Source: Aestuariibaculum sp. M13 (lineage in GTDB: Bacteria > Bacteroidota > Bacteroidia > Flavobacteriales > Flavobacteriaceae). From it: a stretch of DNA of 64,000 bases. The stretch spans positions 307,175 through 371,174 of the forward strand of contig NZ_JANIAC010000005.1 of assembly GCF_024723255.1 (NCBI RefSeq), read 5' to 3'. Position 1 is the stretch's first letter, and each line of letters opens with the position of its first letter. This document shows positions 44,698 through 55,145 of this stretch, in pieces. The notes below the pieces were generated by a model that was not told the origin of the DNA, did not search any database, and saw only the letters and a program-made list of their open reading frames with translations. A program made the translations under genes and the position numbers.

Positions 44698-45171
44698 TTA
44701 TTTCTTCTCAGGAATAAATTTTAATGCCACACCATTAATACAATGGCGTTTTCCTGTGGTATTTCTGGGGCCGTCGTTAAACACATGTCCTAAATGACCC
44801 CCACATGTAGCACAATGTTCTTCTGTTCCATATATAGAATGCGAGTCGTTAGAGTAAGCAACATTGCCTTTTATTTCCTGATCGAAACTTGGCCATCCTG
44901 TTCCTGAATCAAATTTATTGGCGCTTTTAAAAAGCGGGGTATTGCAGGCTTTACAAACATAAGTCCCTTTTTCGTAGTTTTTATTTAAGGGGCTTGAAAA
45001 GGCAGGCTCTGTTCCAGAATTGCGCATCACATGGTATTCCCGTTCAGTTAATTGTTGTTTCCATTCAGTATCTGTTTTAGAAACTTTATAGCTGATTTTG
45101 CTTTCTTTTTGAGCGTTGCCGTTACAACTGAATAAAACAATAGATAAGGTAAGAAGCAATATATTTTTCAT
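44698..45171 (-). CDS. msrB: peptide-methionine (R)-S-oxide reductase, lipoprotein form
   Basis: A 157-residue MsrB with a lipoprotein signal (VLFSC, cysteine near residue 16), so it is exported, unlike the cytoplasmic enzyme. The MsrB domain spans about residues 32-155: zinc-binding C-x-x-C pairs in YVCKACNTPLF and EHCATCGGHLGHVF, GTGWPSFDQ, and the catalytic cysteine in KRHCINGVALKF. It repairs oxidised methionine in envelope proteins. The DUF1572 gene follows. Confidence 0.93.
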   Translation of the reverse strand: MKNILLLTLSIVLFSCNGNAQKESKISYKVSKTDTEWKQQLTEREYHVMRNSGTEPAFSSPLNKNYEKGTYVCKACNTPLFKSANKFDSGTGWPSFDQEIKGNVAYSNDSHSIYGTEEHCATCGGHLGHVFNDGPRNTTGKRHCINGVALKFIPEKK

Positions 45172-45336
45172 GAGCTGATGTGTTTTTACAGAAAATCAGT
45201 CGAAGGAGATGATTAAAAATAACAGAAGTCTTGTGTATAATTTTTATTTGTTTAAGTGACTTCTAAAAATTGAAAGCGTCTAAAAAGAGAAAGGTACAAT
45301 TTTTGTACTTTTATACCATATTTAATCCAAATTACG

Positions 45337-46152
45337 ATGAAACTGAAAAAAACACTTATAGCTACAGGAGTAGCCGCGATTGTACTTTCGTGTGCTACAA
45401 ATCCATTTTCAGGAAAGAAAACGATGGCGTTTGTTTCTAACGATCAATTATTTCCAACGTCTTTTGCACAATACAATCAATTCTTATCAGAGAACAAAGT
45501 TGTTACCGGTACAGCCGATGCTAATATGGTAACACGAGTAGGACAAAAGATTGCAAAAGCTGCCGAACGTTATTTAGATGCTAATGGATATCAAGGCTAT
45601 TTAAATGATTATAAATGGGAGTATAATTTAGTGAATGACGAAACGGTTAACGCCTGGTGTATGCCTGGAGGTAAAATTGTAGTGTATACGGGGATTTTAC
45701 CGGTAACTAAATCTGAAGCAGGTTTGGCGGCAGTAGTAGGACATGAGGTAGCTCATGCATTGGCAAACCATGGTCAGCAGCGTATGAGTGCAGCTTATGT
45801 TCAGCAAGGTGTGGCATTGGCAGGAAATGTAGCCTTATCTGGAGATCAGAAGTCGTTAGATATTTTCAATCAGGCTTACGGCGTTGGTTCTCAGGTAGGT
45901 GTGATGTTGCCTTTTAGTCGTTCGCATGAAACAGAAGCTGATGAGATTGGATTATATTTAATGGCTATAGCCGGTTATAATCCAGATGAAGCAGCAGAAT
46001 TATGGAAACGCATGAATGCGCTAGGCGGTGAGGCACCACCAGAAATGTTAAGTACACACCCGTCAAATGAATCGCGTATTGCTAACTTAACAGCATTGGC
46101 ACCTAAAGCAAAAGCGGAAGCCGCTAAATTTGGGGTGACGTCATTTAAGTAA
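45337..46152 (+). CDS. M48 family metalloprotease, lipoprotein
   Basis: A 271-residue lipoprotein (lipobox VLSC, C19) with an M48 zinc protease domain like the periplasmic LoiP/BepA group. The zinc motif HEVAH is at residues 136-140, with the third ligand in SHETEADEIGLYLM (about 200-213), and the usual MLSTHPSNESRI segment near the end. It probably degrades misfolded envelope proteins. The promoter region contains the palindrome GTACAATTTTTGTAC (45294-45308), a possible regulator site. BepA-like TPR repeats are absent. Confidence 0.9.
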   Translation: MKLKKTLIATGVAAIVLSCATNPFSGKKTMAFVSNDQLFPTSFAQYNQFLSENKVVTGTADANMVTRVGQKIAKAAERYLDANGYQGYLNDYKWEYNLVNDETVNAWCMPGGKIVVYTGILPVTKSEAGLAAVVGHEVAHALANHGQQRMSAAYVQQGVALAGNVALSGDQKSLDIFNQAYGVGSQVGVMLPFSRSHETEADEIGLYLMAIAGYNPDEAAELWKRMNALGGEAPPEMLSTHPSNESRIANLTALAPKAKAEAAKFGVTSFK

Positions 46153-46245
46153 AATTTCATCAAGAAGAAGTTAAAAATATTTGTTTACTTTGAGGCTGCT
46201 CGTTTTGAGCAGTCTTTTTTATTTAAAAACGATTAAGGTTACTTT

Positions 46246-47637
46246 ATGAAGCAATTAGAAAAAGGAAGTAAGAAACTATTAAATGCGTGGGCTTTTTACG
46301 ATTGGGCAAATTCGGTTTATAGTTTAGTTATCGCATCGGCTATATTTCCTATTTTTTATGGTGCGCTTTTTAGAATTGCAGACATAGAAAAAGTATCAGT
46401 ATTTGGAGGTGAAATCTCAAGAGCACCTTTAATTAGTTACACCACATCCTTGGCTTTCGTTTTTATAGCTATTGTAACACCCTTGATTTCTGGAGTTGCC
46501 GATTATTTAGGAAATAAGAAGGTTTTCATGAAGTTTTTCTGTTATCTGGGTGGTGTTTCATGTATAGGTTTATATTGGTTTTCATTGGAGCATATTTATT
46601 TCAGTCTGGCGTGTTACTTTTTTGGCTTAGTCGGTTTTTGGGTAAGTTTTGCTATTAATAATTCGTATTTACCGGATATAGCGTTCATCAATCAACAAGA
46701 TAAAATTAGTGCAAAAGGATTTTCATTAGGCTATATAGGAAGCGTAATTTTATTAGGTATAAACTTAATGATGATAATGTTTCCTGAATTTTTTGGATTT
46801 GATTTAAGCATATCTGAGGATATAATGAAATCTGGAGATGTAGAAATAATAAAAGAGGCATTAGAAGATGTTAAAAATGAAGCTTCATTTAAGGCTATGA
46901 AATATTCATTTATCTCTGTAGGCATTTGGTGGATAGGTTTTAGTCAGTATTCATTTTACTATTTGCCAAAAGGAAACAAAAAGGGAACTGAAAGTCCGAA
47001 GAAGAATATCATCTTAAACGGTTTCAAAGAATTAAAATTAGTTTGGAATCAATTGGCTCACAATGTAAAACTGAAGCGTTATTTAGGCGCCTTTTTTGTG
47101 TATAGTATGGCAGTTCAAACGGTTATGTTAATCGCTACTTATTTTGGTGAAGAAGAAATCGCCTGGGGAACCGATGCTGAACGTACTATGGGACTAATTG
47201 TAAGTATTTTGGTGATTCAAGTGGTTGCTATTTTAGGGGCTGTAGTTACAGCGAGAATTTCAAAAGTGTTTGGAAACATAAAAACCTTAATAGGAATTAA
47301 TGTGATTTGGGCGATAATTTGTGTGTATGCGTATTACGTTATCACGCCAGTGGATTTCTATATCGCGGCCGGTTTTGTGGGTATTGTTATGGGTGGAATT
47401 CAAGCGTTATCAAGATCGACATATTCTAAATTTCTTCCGGAAACTAAAGACACGACGTCGTTTTTTAGTTTTTACGATGTTGCTGAAAAGATAGGTATTA
47501 TCATTGGAACATTTTTGTACGGTTTTGTAGCACAGTTTACCGGAAGTATGCGTAATGCCGTGTTGTTTTTATTTATATTCTTTTTTGCAGGGATTGTACT
47601 CTTGTTTAGAGTACCAAAAGAAGTTGATATGAAATAA
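46246..47637 (+). CDS. MFS transporter, UMF1 (Atg22-like) family
   Basis: A 463-residue inner-membrane protein with about twelve hydrophobic segments. The start WAFYDWANSVYSLVIASAIFP and the later SFFSFYDVAEKIGIIIGTFLYG are hallmarks of the Atg22-like UMF1 family. In yeast Atg22 exports amino acids from the vacuole; in bacteria the substrate is unknown. It lies 93 bases after the M48 gene and before a bidirectional terminator. Confidence 0.9.
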   Translation: MKQLEKGSKKLLNAWAFYDWANSVYSLVIASAIFPIFYGALFRIADIEKVSVFGGEISRAPLISYTTSLAFVFIAIVTPLISGVADYLGNKKVFMKFFCYLGGVSCIGLYWFSLEHIYFSLACYFFGLVGFWVSFAINNSYLPDIAFINQQDKISAKGFSLGYIGSVILLGINLMMIMFPEFFGFDLSISEDIMKSGDVEIIKEALEDVKNEASFKAMKYSFISVGIWWIGFSQYSFYYLPKGNKKGTESPKKNIILNGFKELKLVWNQLAHNVKLKRYLGAFFVYSMAVQTVMLIATYFGEEEIAWGTDAERTMGLIVSILVIQVVAILGAVVTARISKVFGNIKTLIGINVIWAIICVYAYYVITPVDFYIAAGFVGIVMGGIQALSRSTYSKFLPETKDTTSFFSFYDVAEKIGIIIGTFLYGFVAQFTGSMRNAVLFLFIFFFAGIVLLFRVPKEVDMK

Positions 47638-47654
47638 GCTTAATTAATAAACAT

Positions 47655-47690
47655 AAAAAAGCCCGAAAGTAAATTTCGGGCTTTTGTTTT
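47655..47690. terminator. bidirectional terminator
   Basis: AAAAGCCCGAAA pairs with TTTCGGGCTTTT around GTAAA. It lies between the convergent UMF1 transporter and clpC genes. Confidence 0.88.
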
Positions 47691-47706
47691 TATAAAGAGA
47701 ATCAAA

Positions 47707-50253
47707 TTATGATTCTGTTGGATTATTTTCAGCTTTTTGAATACTGATATCTAATTCCTGAGTTGTATCGTTTAAATCGATAGCAATGGTATCACCTTCT
47801 TCAACATGAGAAGTGATTATTTCTTCAGCAAGTGCATCTTCAATGTATTTTTGGATGGCACGTTTTAAAGGTCTAGCACCGTATTGTTTATCGAAGCCTT
47901 TTTCAGCAATATAATCTTTAGCTTTATCACTTAGTTTTAAGATGTATCCTAAATCTTTAATACGAACTAAAAGTTTGCTTAATTCGATATCTATAATCTT
48001 GTTGATGTCTTCTTTTTCAAGTGCATTAAACATGATGACATCATCAATTCTGTTTAAGAATTCAGGAGCAAACGATTTTTTCAGTGCGTTTTCAATAACA
48101 CTCTTCGCATTGGCGTCTTCCTGAGCTTTTTGCGATGATGTTCCGAACCCGATTCCAGTACCAAAATCCTTAAGTTTACGAGCTCCAATGTTTGAAGTCA
48201 TAATGATGATTGTGTTTCTGAAATCGATTTTACGACCTAGGCTGTCTGTTAAATACCCATCGTCAAGCACCTGAAGTAACATGTTGAATACATCAGGGTG
48301 TGCTTTTTCGATTTCGTCTAATAAAATTACAGCATAAGGTTTACGTCTAACTTTTTCAGTTAACTGACCACCTTCTTCGTAACCCACGTATCCTGGAGGT
48401 GCTCCAATTAATCTAGAGATGGCAAATTTCTCCATGTATTCGCTCATGTCGATTCTAATTAATGAATCTTCACTGTCAAATAACTCTCTGGATAACACTT
48501 TGGCTAACTGTGTTTTACCAACTCCCGTCTGACCTAAAAATATAAATGAACCAATTGGTTTATTCGGATCTTTAAGTCCGGCACGATTACGCTGAATGGC
48601 TTTTACAACTTTAGCAACTGCTTCATCCTGACCAATAACTTTACCTTTAATTAAGTTTGGTAAATCGGCAAGTTTATTAATTTCAGTTTGCGCTATTTTG
48701 TTTACAGGAATGCCAGTCATCATCGAAACGACGTCGGCAACGTTTTCTTCAGTAACCACTTCGCGATGCTGCTTGGTGTCTTCTTCCCATTTTTCCTGTG
48801 CAACAGCTAACTCTTTTTCAATACGTTTTTCATCATCTCTAAGCTTAGCAGCCTCTTCGTATTTCTGTTTTCTTACCACAGCATTTTTGGTTTCCTTAAT
48901 AGCTTCAAGCTGTTTTTCAAGCTCGATAATTTGTTTAGGAACTTCGATGTTTGTGATGTGAACACGTGAACCAGCCTCATCTAAAGCGTCGATTGCCTTG
49001 TCTGGTAAGAAACGCTCCGTCATATAACGGTTTGTTAATTTCACACAGGCTTCAATAGCTTCAGGAGTGTAATCCACATTATGGTGTTCTTCGTATTTTG
49101 CTTTAATATTATTTAAAATCTCAATGGTTTCAGAAACACTTGTAGGTTCCACAATTACCTTTTGGAAACGACGCTCTAAAGCACCATCTTTTTCGATATA
49201 CTGTCTGTATTCATCAAGTGTAGTAGCACCAATACATTGAATTTCACCTCTAGCCAATGCAGGTTTAAACATGTTGGAAGCATCTAGACTTCCGGTTGCA
49301 CCACCTGCGCCAACAATGGTATGAATTTCGTCGATGAATAAAATAACATCGTCATTTTTTTCTAGCTCGTTCATAACGGCTTTCATACGCTCTTCGAACT
49401 GTCCACGGTACTTGGTTCCGGCAACTAAACTTGCCAAATCTAAAGTCACCACTCGTTTATTGAAAAGAATTCTGGACACTTTTCGTTTAATGATTCTAAG
49501 CGCTAAACCTTCGGCGATGGCAGATTTACCAACTCCGGGTTCACCAATTAAAAGCGGGTTGTTCTTTTTGCGACGACTTAAAATTTGCGATACACGCTCA
49601 ATTTCTTTTTCTCTACCAACAACAGGGTCTAGTTTGCCTTCTTCGGCTAAAGCGGTAAGGTCGCGACCGAAGTTGTCTAAAACAGGTGTTTTAGATTTCT
49701 TATTGGTTTTACCTGTTGGGCTGTTGAAAATGTCTTTTGACGCATCATCATCAGAACTCGTATCATCTTGAAACGATTCTGCTTTTGGCTCTATATATTC
49801 ATTATCGTTTGTAATCATAAATTTAAATTGTTCTTTAACATTATCGTAGTCAATTTTTAGCTTATTTAAAAGCTTGGTAGTGGGGTCGTTCTCGTTTCTT
49901 AAAATACACAGTAGAAGGTGTGCAGTGTTGATAGAAGAACTTTGAAACAGTTTAGCTTCTAAAAAGGTTGTTTTTAGCGCGCGTTCTGCTTGCCTAGTAA
50001 GGTGCAGGTTCTTTTTTTGGTTTGTAGCTGCCGCAATATTAGGGTTCGCAGGACTTAATATTTCAACTTTTCGTCTTAGATGATTTAAATCCACATCTAA
50101 AGCGTTTAGAATATTTATAGCCTTACCGTCTCCATCGCGTAATAACCCAAGCATCAAATGTTCGGTGCCAATAAAATCATGACCCAAACGAAGCGCTTCT
50201 TCTTTGCTGTAGGCAATTACGTCTTTTACTCTTGGTGAAAAATTATCATCCAT
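47707..50253 (-). CDS. clpC: ATP-dependent Clp protease ATP-binding subunit ClpC
   Basis: An 848-residue Hsp100 unfoldase of ClpC type. It has two Clp-N repeats (about residues 1-140), a first AAA+ module with GEPGVGKSAIAEGLA and the Walker B VILFIDEIHTIVGAG, a UVR/middle segment (KQKYEEAAKLRDDEKRIEKE), and a second AAA+ module with GQTGVGKTQLAKVL, VILLDEIEKAHPDVF and a C-terminal D2-small domain. It unfolds substrates for ClpP. An acidic, low-complexity insert (ESFQDDTSSDDDASKDIF) links the N-domain to the first module. No mcsA/mcsB/ctsR genes are adjacent, as usual outside Firmicutes. Confidence 0.95.
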   Translation of the reverse strand: MDDNFSPRVKDVIAYSKEEALRLGHDFIGTEHLMLGLLRDGDGKAINILNALDVDLNHLRRKVEILSPANPNIAAATNQKKNLHLTRQAERALKTTFLEAKLFQSSSINTAHLLLCILRNENDPTTKLLNKLKIDYDNVKEQFKFMITNDNEYIEPKAESFQDDTSSDDDASKDIFNSPTGKTNKKSKTPVLDNFGRDLTALAEEGKLDPVVGREKEIERVSQILSRRKKNNPLLIGEPGVGKSAIAEGLALRIIKRKVSRILFNKRVVTLDLASLVAGTKYRGQFEERMKAVMNELEKNDDVILFIDEIHTIVGAGGATGSLDASNMFKPALARGEIQCIGATTLDEYRQYIEKDGALERRFQKVIVEPTSVSETIEILNNIKAKYEEHHNVDYTPEAIEACVKLTNRYMTERFLPDKAIDALDEAGSRVHITNIEVPKQIIELEKQLEAIKETKNAVVRKQKYEEAAKLRDDEKRIEKELAVAQEKWEEDTKQHREVVTEENVADVVSMMTGIPVNKIAQTEINKLADLPNLIKGKVIGQDEAVAKVVKAIQRNRAGLKDPNKPIGSFIFLGQTGVGKTQLAKVLSRELFDSEDSLIRIDMSEYMEKFAISRLIGAPPGYVGYEEGGQLTEKVRRKPYAVILLDEIEKAHPDVFNMLLQVLDDGYLTDSLGRKIDFRNTIIIMTSNIGARKLKDFGTGIGFGTSSQKAQEDANAKSVIENALKKSFAPEFLNRIDDVIMFNALEKEDINKIIDIELSKLLVRIKDLGYILKLSDKAKDYIAEKGFDKQYGARPLKRAIQKYIEDALAEEIITSHVEEGDTIAIDLNDTTQELDISIQKAENNPTES

Positions 50254-50510
50254 AATTATTTCCTTTCTGCATTAAAAATACTAAAACATTTTACTAAAGG
50301 CAAAAACTATACCCTAAAATGTGTGAAAGTTGCTAATTGACAAAAAAAACTTCATAAAATCAAAATTTAGCTAATCATTTTTATTAACTAAAAAAAGTGT
50401 TAAAATTGTTAATAAAAATACGAAAAAACACAAGAAAAAGTCAGGCCGTGATTGGCGAAATACTTATATTAGCGTGTTTTGAAAAACACATAAAACTTAA
50501 TTAAATATTT

Positions 50511-53081
50511 ATGGCAGAAGGAGAAAAATTGATCCCTATTAATATTGAAGATGAGATGAAATCGGCTTACATTGATTACTCAATGTCAGTCATTGTGTCA
50601 CGTGCCTTACCAGATGTTAGAGACGGATTAAAACCGGTACACAGACGTGTATTGTTTGGTATGCATGAGCTTGGTGTTAAATCTAATACAGCATATAAAA
50701 AATCAGCTAGAATCGTAGGAGAGGTTTTGGGTAAGTATCACCCGCACGGTGATAGCTCTGTTTACGATACCATGGTGCGTATGGCTCAGGAATGGAGTTT
50801 ACGTTATATGTTGGTAGACGGACAAGGGAACTTTGGATCTATAGATGGTGATAGTCCTGCAGCAATGCGTTATACCGAAGCACGTATGCGTAAGATATCT
50901 GAAGATATGTTAGCAGATATCGACAAAGAAACAGTAGATCATAAATTAAATTTCGACGATACATTACAGGAACCAACGGTTTTACCAACGCGTATTCCAG
51001 GACTTTTAGTTAACGGAGCATCTGGTATTGCTGTAGGTATGGCAACAAATATGCCACCTCACAACCTGTCTGAGGTTGTAGATGGAACCATTGCTTACAT
51101 TAATGATAACAGCATTGAAGTTGATGAGTTAATGAAGCACATAAAAGCACCAGATTTCCCAACAGGAGGAACCATTTACGGTTATGATGGTGTTAAAGAA
51201 GCATTCCATACAGGACGTGGAAGAATAGTACTTCGTGGTAAAGCGAATATCGAGGAAGTTCAAGGTCGCGAATGTATTATTGTGACAGAGATTCCTTATC
51301 AGGTAAACAAAGCAGAAATGATTAAAAAAACTGCTGATCTGGTAAACGAGAAAAAGCTTGAAGGTATTTCAACCATTCGTGATGAGTCTGATAGAAACGG
51401 TATGCGTATTGTTTACGTACTTAAACGCGATGCGATTCCAAATATCGTTTTAAATAAATTATACAAATACACGGCGTTACAATCGTCTTTTAGCGTTAAT
51501 AACATTGCGTTGGTAAAAGGACGTCCGGAATTATTAAACTTAAAAGATTTAATTTATCATTTCGTAGAGCACAGACATGAAGTAGTTGTAAGACGAACGC
51601 AATACGAATTGCGTAAAGCAGAAGAGCGTGCTCATATTTTAGAAGGTTTAATTATTGCTTCAGATAATATTGACGAAGTTATTGCTATCATCAGAGCATC
51701 TTCAAATGCAGATGAGGCGAGAGCAAGTTTAATAGAACGCTTCAAACTTTCTGAAATTCAAGCGAAAGCCATTGTTGAGATGCGTCTGCGTCAGTTAACA
51801 GGACTGGAGCAAGATAAATTACGTTCAGAATATGACGAATTACTTAAAACAATTGAAGACTTAAAAGATATCCTAGACAAGAAAGAACGTCGTATGGATA
51901 TTATTAAAGAAGAACTTGAAGTTGTAAAAGAGAAATACGGAGACGAGCGTCGTTCAATTATCGAGTACGCTGGTGGTGATTTAAGTATCGAGGATATGAT
52001 TGCAGATGAGCAAGTAGTCATTACTATTTCGCATGCTGGTTATATTAAACGTACATCGCTTAACGAATACAAAACTCAAAATAGAGGAGGTGTTGGGCAA
52101 AAAGCATCAACAACACGTAATGAAGATTTCTTAGAGCATTTATTTGTAGGAACGAACCACCAGTACATGTTATTCTTCACGCAAAAAGGAAAATGTTTCT
52201 GGATGCGCGTTTACGAAATTCCGGAAGGAAGTAAAACTTCTAAAGGGCGTGCCATTCAAAACCTTATCAATATCGAGCAGGACGACAAAGTTATGGCGTT
52301 CATCTGTACGCAGGATTTAAAGAATGAAGATTACATCAACAGTCATTATGTTATTATGGCGACTAAGAATGGTCAGGTTAAGAAAACATCTTTAGAACAA
52401 TATTCTCGTCCGCGTACAAATGGTATCAATGCGATCACTATTAAGGAAGATGATGAATTACTAGAAGCACGTTTAACTACAGGAAACAGCCAGGTTATGC
52501 TTGCGCTGAAATCTGGTAAGGCTATTCGTTTCGAGGAAGCTAAAACACGTCCGATGGGTCGTAGTGCTTCAGGGGTTCGAGGTATTACTTTAGCTCATGA
52601 AGGAGACGAAGTAATTGGTATGGTAACCATTGAAAACCCACAGGAGGAATCGGTACTTGTAGTGTCTGAAAACGGATATGGTAAACGTACATATATTGAT
52701 GATCCGGAAGATGGAGAACCAGTTTACAGAATTACAAACAGAGGTGGTAAAGGAGTTAAAACCATTTCTATTACAGAAAAAACAGGACAGCTTGTTGCTA
52801 TTAAGAGCGTAACAGATAACGATGATTTAATGATTATCAATAAATCTGGAATAGCGATTCGATTAGAAGTTAGCAATCTGCGTGTTATGGGTAGAGCAAC
52901 CCAAGGTGTTAAGCTTATTAATCTTAAAGGAAAAGATTCTATTGCTGCTGTTGCGAAAGTAATGCACGAAGAAGAGCAGGAAACCGAAGAAGGCGTTGTA
53001 GATGCTCAAAATGGTGAAGGTATAGAGGGTGGCACAACTCTTGATATCAACACAACTGAAGAGAATAACAATGATAATTAA
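50511..53081 (+). CDS. gyrA: DNA gyrase subunit A
   Basis: An 856-residue type IIA topoisomerase subunit. The N-terminal breakage domain has [20 protein letters not shown], the quinolone-determining segment [16 protein letters not shown] (S82 and D86, the susceptible-type residues at E. coli 83 and 87) and the catalytic Y121 in [11 protein letters not shown]. The C-terminal half is the six-bladed DNA-wrapping domain with the GyrA-box-like segment [10 protein letters not shown] (about residues 523-532), which marks it as gyrase and not ParC. An acidic tail of about 35 residues ends the protein. The TPR gene follows after 11 bases. Confidence 0.95.
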   Translation: MAEGEKLIPINIEDEMKSAYIDYSMSVIVSRALPDVRDGLKPVHRRVLFGMHELGVKSNTAYKKSARIVGEVLGKYHPHGDSSVYDTMVRMAQEWSLRYMLVDGQGNFGSIDGDSPAAMRYTEARMRKISEDMLADIDKETVDHKLNFDDTLQEPTVLPTRIPGLLVNGASGIAVGMATNMPPHNLSEVVDGTIAYINDNSIEVDELMKHIKAPDFPTGGTIYGYDGVKEAFHTGRGRIVLRGKANIEEVQGRECIIVTEIPYQVNKAEMIKKTADLVNEKKLEGISTIRDESDRNGMRIVYVLKRDAIPNIVLNKLYKYTALQSSFSVNNIALVKGRPELLNLKDLIYHFVEHRHEVVVRRTQYELRKAEERAHILEGLIIASDNIDEVIAIIRASSNADEARASLIERFKLSEIQAKAIVEMRLRQLTGLEQDKLRSEYDELLKTIEDLKDILDKKERRMDIIKEELEVVKEKYGDERRSIIEYAGGDLSIEDMIADEQVVITISHAGYIKRTSLNEYKTQNRGGVGQKASTTRNEDFLEHLFVGTNHQYMLFFTQKGKCFWMRVYEIPEGSKTSKGRAIQNLINIEQDDKVMAFICTQDLKNEDYINSHYVIMATKNGQVKKTSLEQYSRPRTNGINAITIKEDDELLEARLTTGNSQVMLALKSGKAIRFEEAKTRPMGRSASGVRGITLAHEGDEVIGMVTIENPQEESVLVVSENGYGKRTYIDDPEDGEPVYRITNRGGKGVKTISITEKTGQLVAIKSVTDNDDLMIINKSGIAIRLEVSNLRVMGRATQGVKLINLKGKDSIAAVAKVMHEEEQETEEGVVDAQNGEGIEGGTTLDINTTEENNNDN

Positions 53082-53092
53082 ATAAAACAAAA

Positions 53093-54340
53093 ATGAAAAA
53101 ACAGATTATTGTAGCTTTAGCGTTTTCGGTTAGTGCACTTTCATTTGCACAAAAGAAAGAATTGAAGGCAGCGGAAAAAGCTATTAAGGGAACTAATTAT
53201 GCTGAAGCCAAATCTGCTCTTAAGCAGGTTGAAGCTTATATGCCTTTAGAGGATAAGTATAAAGCAGAATATTATTATTTATATGCTCAAACCCTTTATG
53301 CAGGAGGAGCAGGTTCTTTAAGCGATATTGATGAAGCTATAAAAAGCTTAGGAAACATTGATGGGGCTCTTTCAGCCGAAAGTACAGAATTAAAGCAACA
53401 AATGATTAATTCTTTACTAACTAAAGGAAATGAGTCTTACGAAGGTAACGACTATGCTAAAGCTTCTCAATACTTTGAGAAAGCTTACCGATTAAGTACA
53501 AAGGACACCTTGTTCTTATATTACGCAGCGGCTACAGCAATTAATGTTCAGGATTTCGACAGAGCTTTAAGTATCTATGAAGAATTAAGAGATTTAGGAT
53601 ATACAGGTATTAAAACAGAGTATTTCGCGACTAATGTTGAGACAAATAAAGAAGAAGTTTTCGAAAACAAAAACATGCGTGATATTTCGGTTAAAGCAAA
53701 ATCTCATAGTAACCCAGGTGATCGTACTACAGAATCTAAAGAGCCAGAAATCGTAAAAAATATCGCTATTATTTATGTGAATAAAGGTGATAACGAAAAA
53801 GCGATTGAAGCTATGGCTGCAGCAAGAGCGCAAAGCCCTAACGATGTTAATTTGATTTTAACAGAAGCTAATGTTCACTACAAAATGGGGAACACTGAGA
53901 AATTTAAAGCGTTGTTAGAGCAAGCGACTAAAATGGATCCAGCTAACCCGGAGTTACAGTATAACTTAGGAGTTATTGCTTCAGAATCTGGAGAAACTGA
54001 ACAAGCTAAAGGGTATTATGAAAAAACAATCGAGTTAGATCCTAATTACGTTAATGCATATATCAACCTTTCAGCTTTAGTATTATCAAAAGAAGAAGGT
54101 ATTATTAAAGAAATGAATGGTTTAGGGAGCTCTAAAAAGGACGATTTACGTTATGATGAGTTAAGACAGCAACGTCAGGATCTTTACCGTGAAGCAGTGC
54201 CTTATTTAGAAAAAGCCTTGGCTATTGATAATCAAAACATCAACGCAGCTAAAACATTAATGAATATTTACAGTATTCTTGGTGAAACAGATAAGCATAA
54301 AGAAATGCAAGCTAAAGTAGCTGAATTAGAAGGAAACTAA
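53093..54340 (+). CDS. exported TPR-repeat protein
   Basis: A 415-residue protein with a signal peptide (about residues 1-19, ending SFAQ) and at least six tetratricopeptide repeats, for example GNDYAKASQYFEKAYRL, DFDRALSIYEELRDLGY and ESGETEQAKGYYEKTIEL. TPR arrays are protein-binding scaffolds; the partner is unknown. It starts 11 bases after gyrA, so it is likely read from the same transcript. The pairing of gyrA with an exported TPR protein is common in flavobacteria, from memory. Confidence 0.88.
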   Translation: MKKQIIVALAFSVSALSFAQKKELKAAEKAIKGTNYAEAKSALKQVEAYMPLEDKYKAEYYYLYAQTLYAGGAGSLSDIDEAIKSLGNIDGALSAESTELKQQMINSLLTKGNESYEGNDYAKASQYFEKAYRLSTKDTLFLYYAAATAINVQDFDRALSIYEELRDLGYTGIKTEYFATNVETNKEEVFENKNMRDISVKAKSHSNPGDRTTESKEPEIVKNIAIIYVNKGDNEKAIEAMAAARAQSPNDVNLILTEANVHYKMGNTEKFKALLEQATKMDPANPELQYNLGVIASESGETEQAKGYYEKTIELDPNYVNAYINLSALVLSKEEGIIKEMNGLGSSKKDDLRYDELRQQRQDLYREAVPYLEKALAIDNQNINAAKTLMNIYSILGETDKHKEMQAKVAELEGN

Positions 54341-54357
54341 TTCATTCAGATACAAAC

Positions 54358-54392
54358 ACAAAAAAGCCGCAATTAAATTGCGGCTTTTTTTT
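54358..54392. terminator. bidirectional terminator
   Basis: AAAAAGCCGCAA pairs with TTGCGGCTTTTT around TTAAA. It separates the gyrA-TPR transcript from the convergent NlpC/P60 gene. Confidence 0.9.
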
Positions 54393-55140
54393 ATATAATC
54401 TTTTTAATGACCCTTAATTTATGGGTGTGCATGCGTTTGTCGACGTTGTAAATTCCCGTATGATCTAATCGGTCAATTCTAACCTTTCCGTGGGCATGAA
54501 TAATGTAATTATCGCTCATAATTAATCCTACATGGGTAATAACACCTTCCTGATTATCAAAAAATGCTAAATCACCAGGTTCGCTTTCTTCAATAAAACT
54601 TAAAGGTTCGCCTTGTGTAGCCTGTTGCGAAGCGTCACGTAATAATTTATAGCCGTTAAGCTTGTAAACCATTTGTGTAAATCCGGAACAGTCTATTCCA
54701 AATGGTGTTTTTCCTCCCCATAAATACGGTGAGTTTAAGTATAGGAAAGCAGTTTCTATAAGGTTGTTTTTTGAAATTTTCCCAGAAACCGTATTGCCGT
54801 CATGAGTGTGATTTAATAGTGATAACCCATTTAATGATGATCCCAGTAAAATGGGGTGCAACTGGTGTTGCGGGTCTTCAATAAATTCAACTAAATCTAT
54901 CGATAATCTTGGTGTTTCGCGTTGCAGGTGGTTATAAGCTTCAGCAGATATTTCTACATACTGTTTGCTATCAATCCAACCTTCATATTTATCGAAAGAT
55001 AATCTTATTTTACTCCAGTTTTTGCGTTGTTCCAACACTTTAAAAAAGTCACCGTATAATACCTGAGAAACAAGTTCGCTGGCATCTGAAGGTTCTCTTC
55101 TTAAAGGGACAATGCTTAAATTACAAATTCCGTATTGCAT
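54391..55140 (-). CDS. NlpC/P60 family C40 peptidase
   Basis: A 249-residue protein with an N-terminal SH3-like region (about residues 1-65, LYGDFFKVLEQRKNWSKIRL) and a C-terminal NlpC/P60 cysteine peptidase domain (about 125-245). The catalytic cysteine lies in FGIDCSGFTQMVYKLNG and the histidine in ITHVGLIMSDNYIIHAHG. These enzymes cut D-Glu/DAP bonds in cell-wall peptides. No signal peptide is evident, so it may recycle muropeptides in the cytoplasm. It starts five bases after the thiolase stop, probably in one transcript. Confidence 0.92.
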   Translation of the reverse strand: MQYGICNLSIVPLRREPSDASELVSQVLYGDFFKVLEQRKNWSKIRLSFDKYEGWIDSKQYVEISAEAYNHLQRETPRLSIDLVEFIEDPQHQLHPILLGSSLNGLSLLNHTHDGNTVSGKISKNNLIETAFLYLNSPYLWGGKTPFGIDCSGFTQMVYKLNGYKLLRDASQQATQGEPLSFIEESEPGDLAFFDNQEGVITHVGLIMSDNYIIHAHGKVRIDRLDHTGIYNVDKRMHTHKLRVIKKII

Positions 55141-55145
55141 TAAAC

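Noticed and set aside
49334..49771. An open frame of 145 codons opposite clpC
   Set aside because: It lies wholly inside the conserved clpC coding sequence, is serine-rich low-complexity translation of the opposite strand, and has no promoter or ribosome-binding site.
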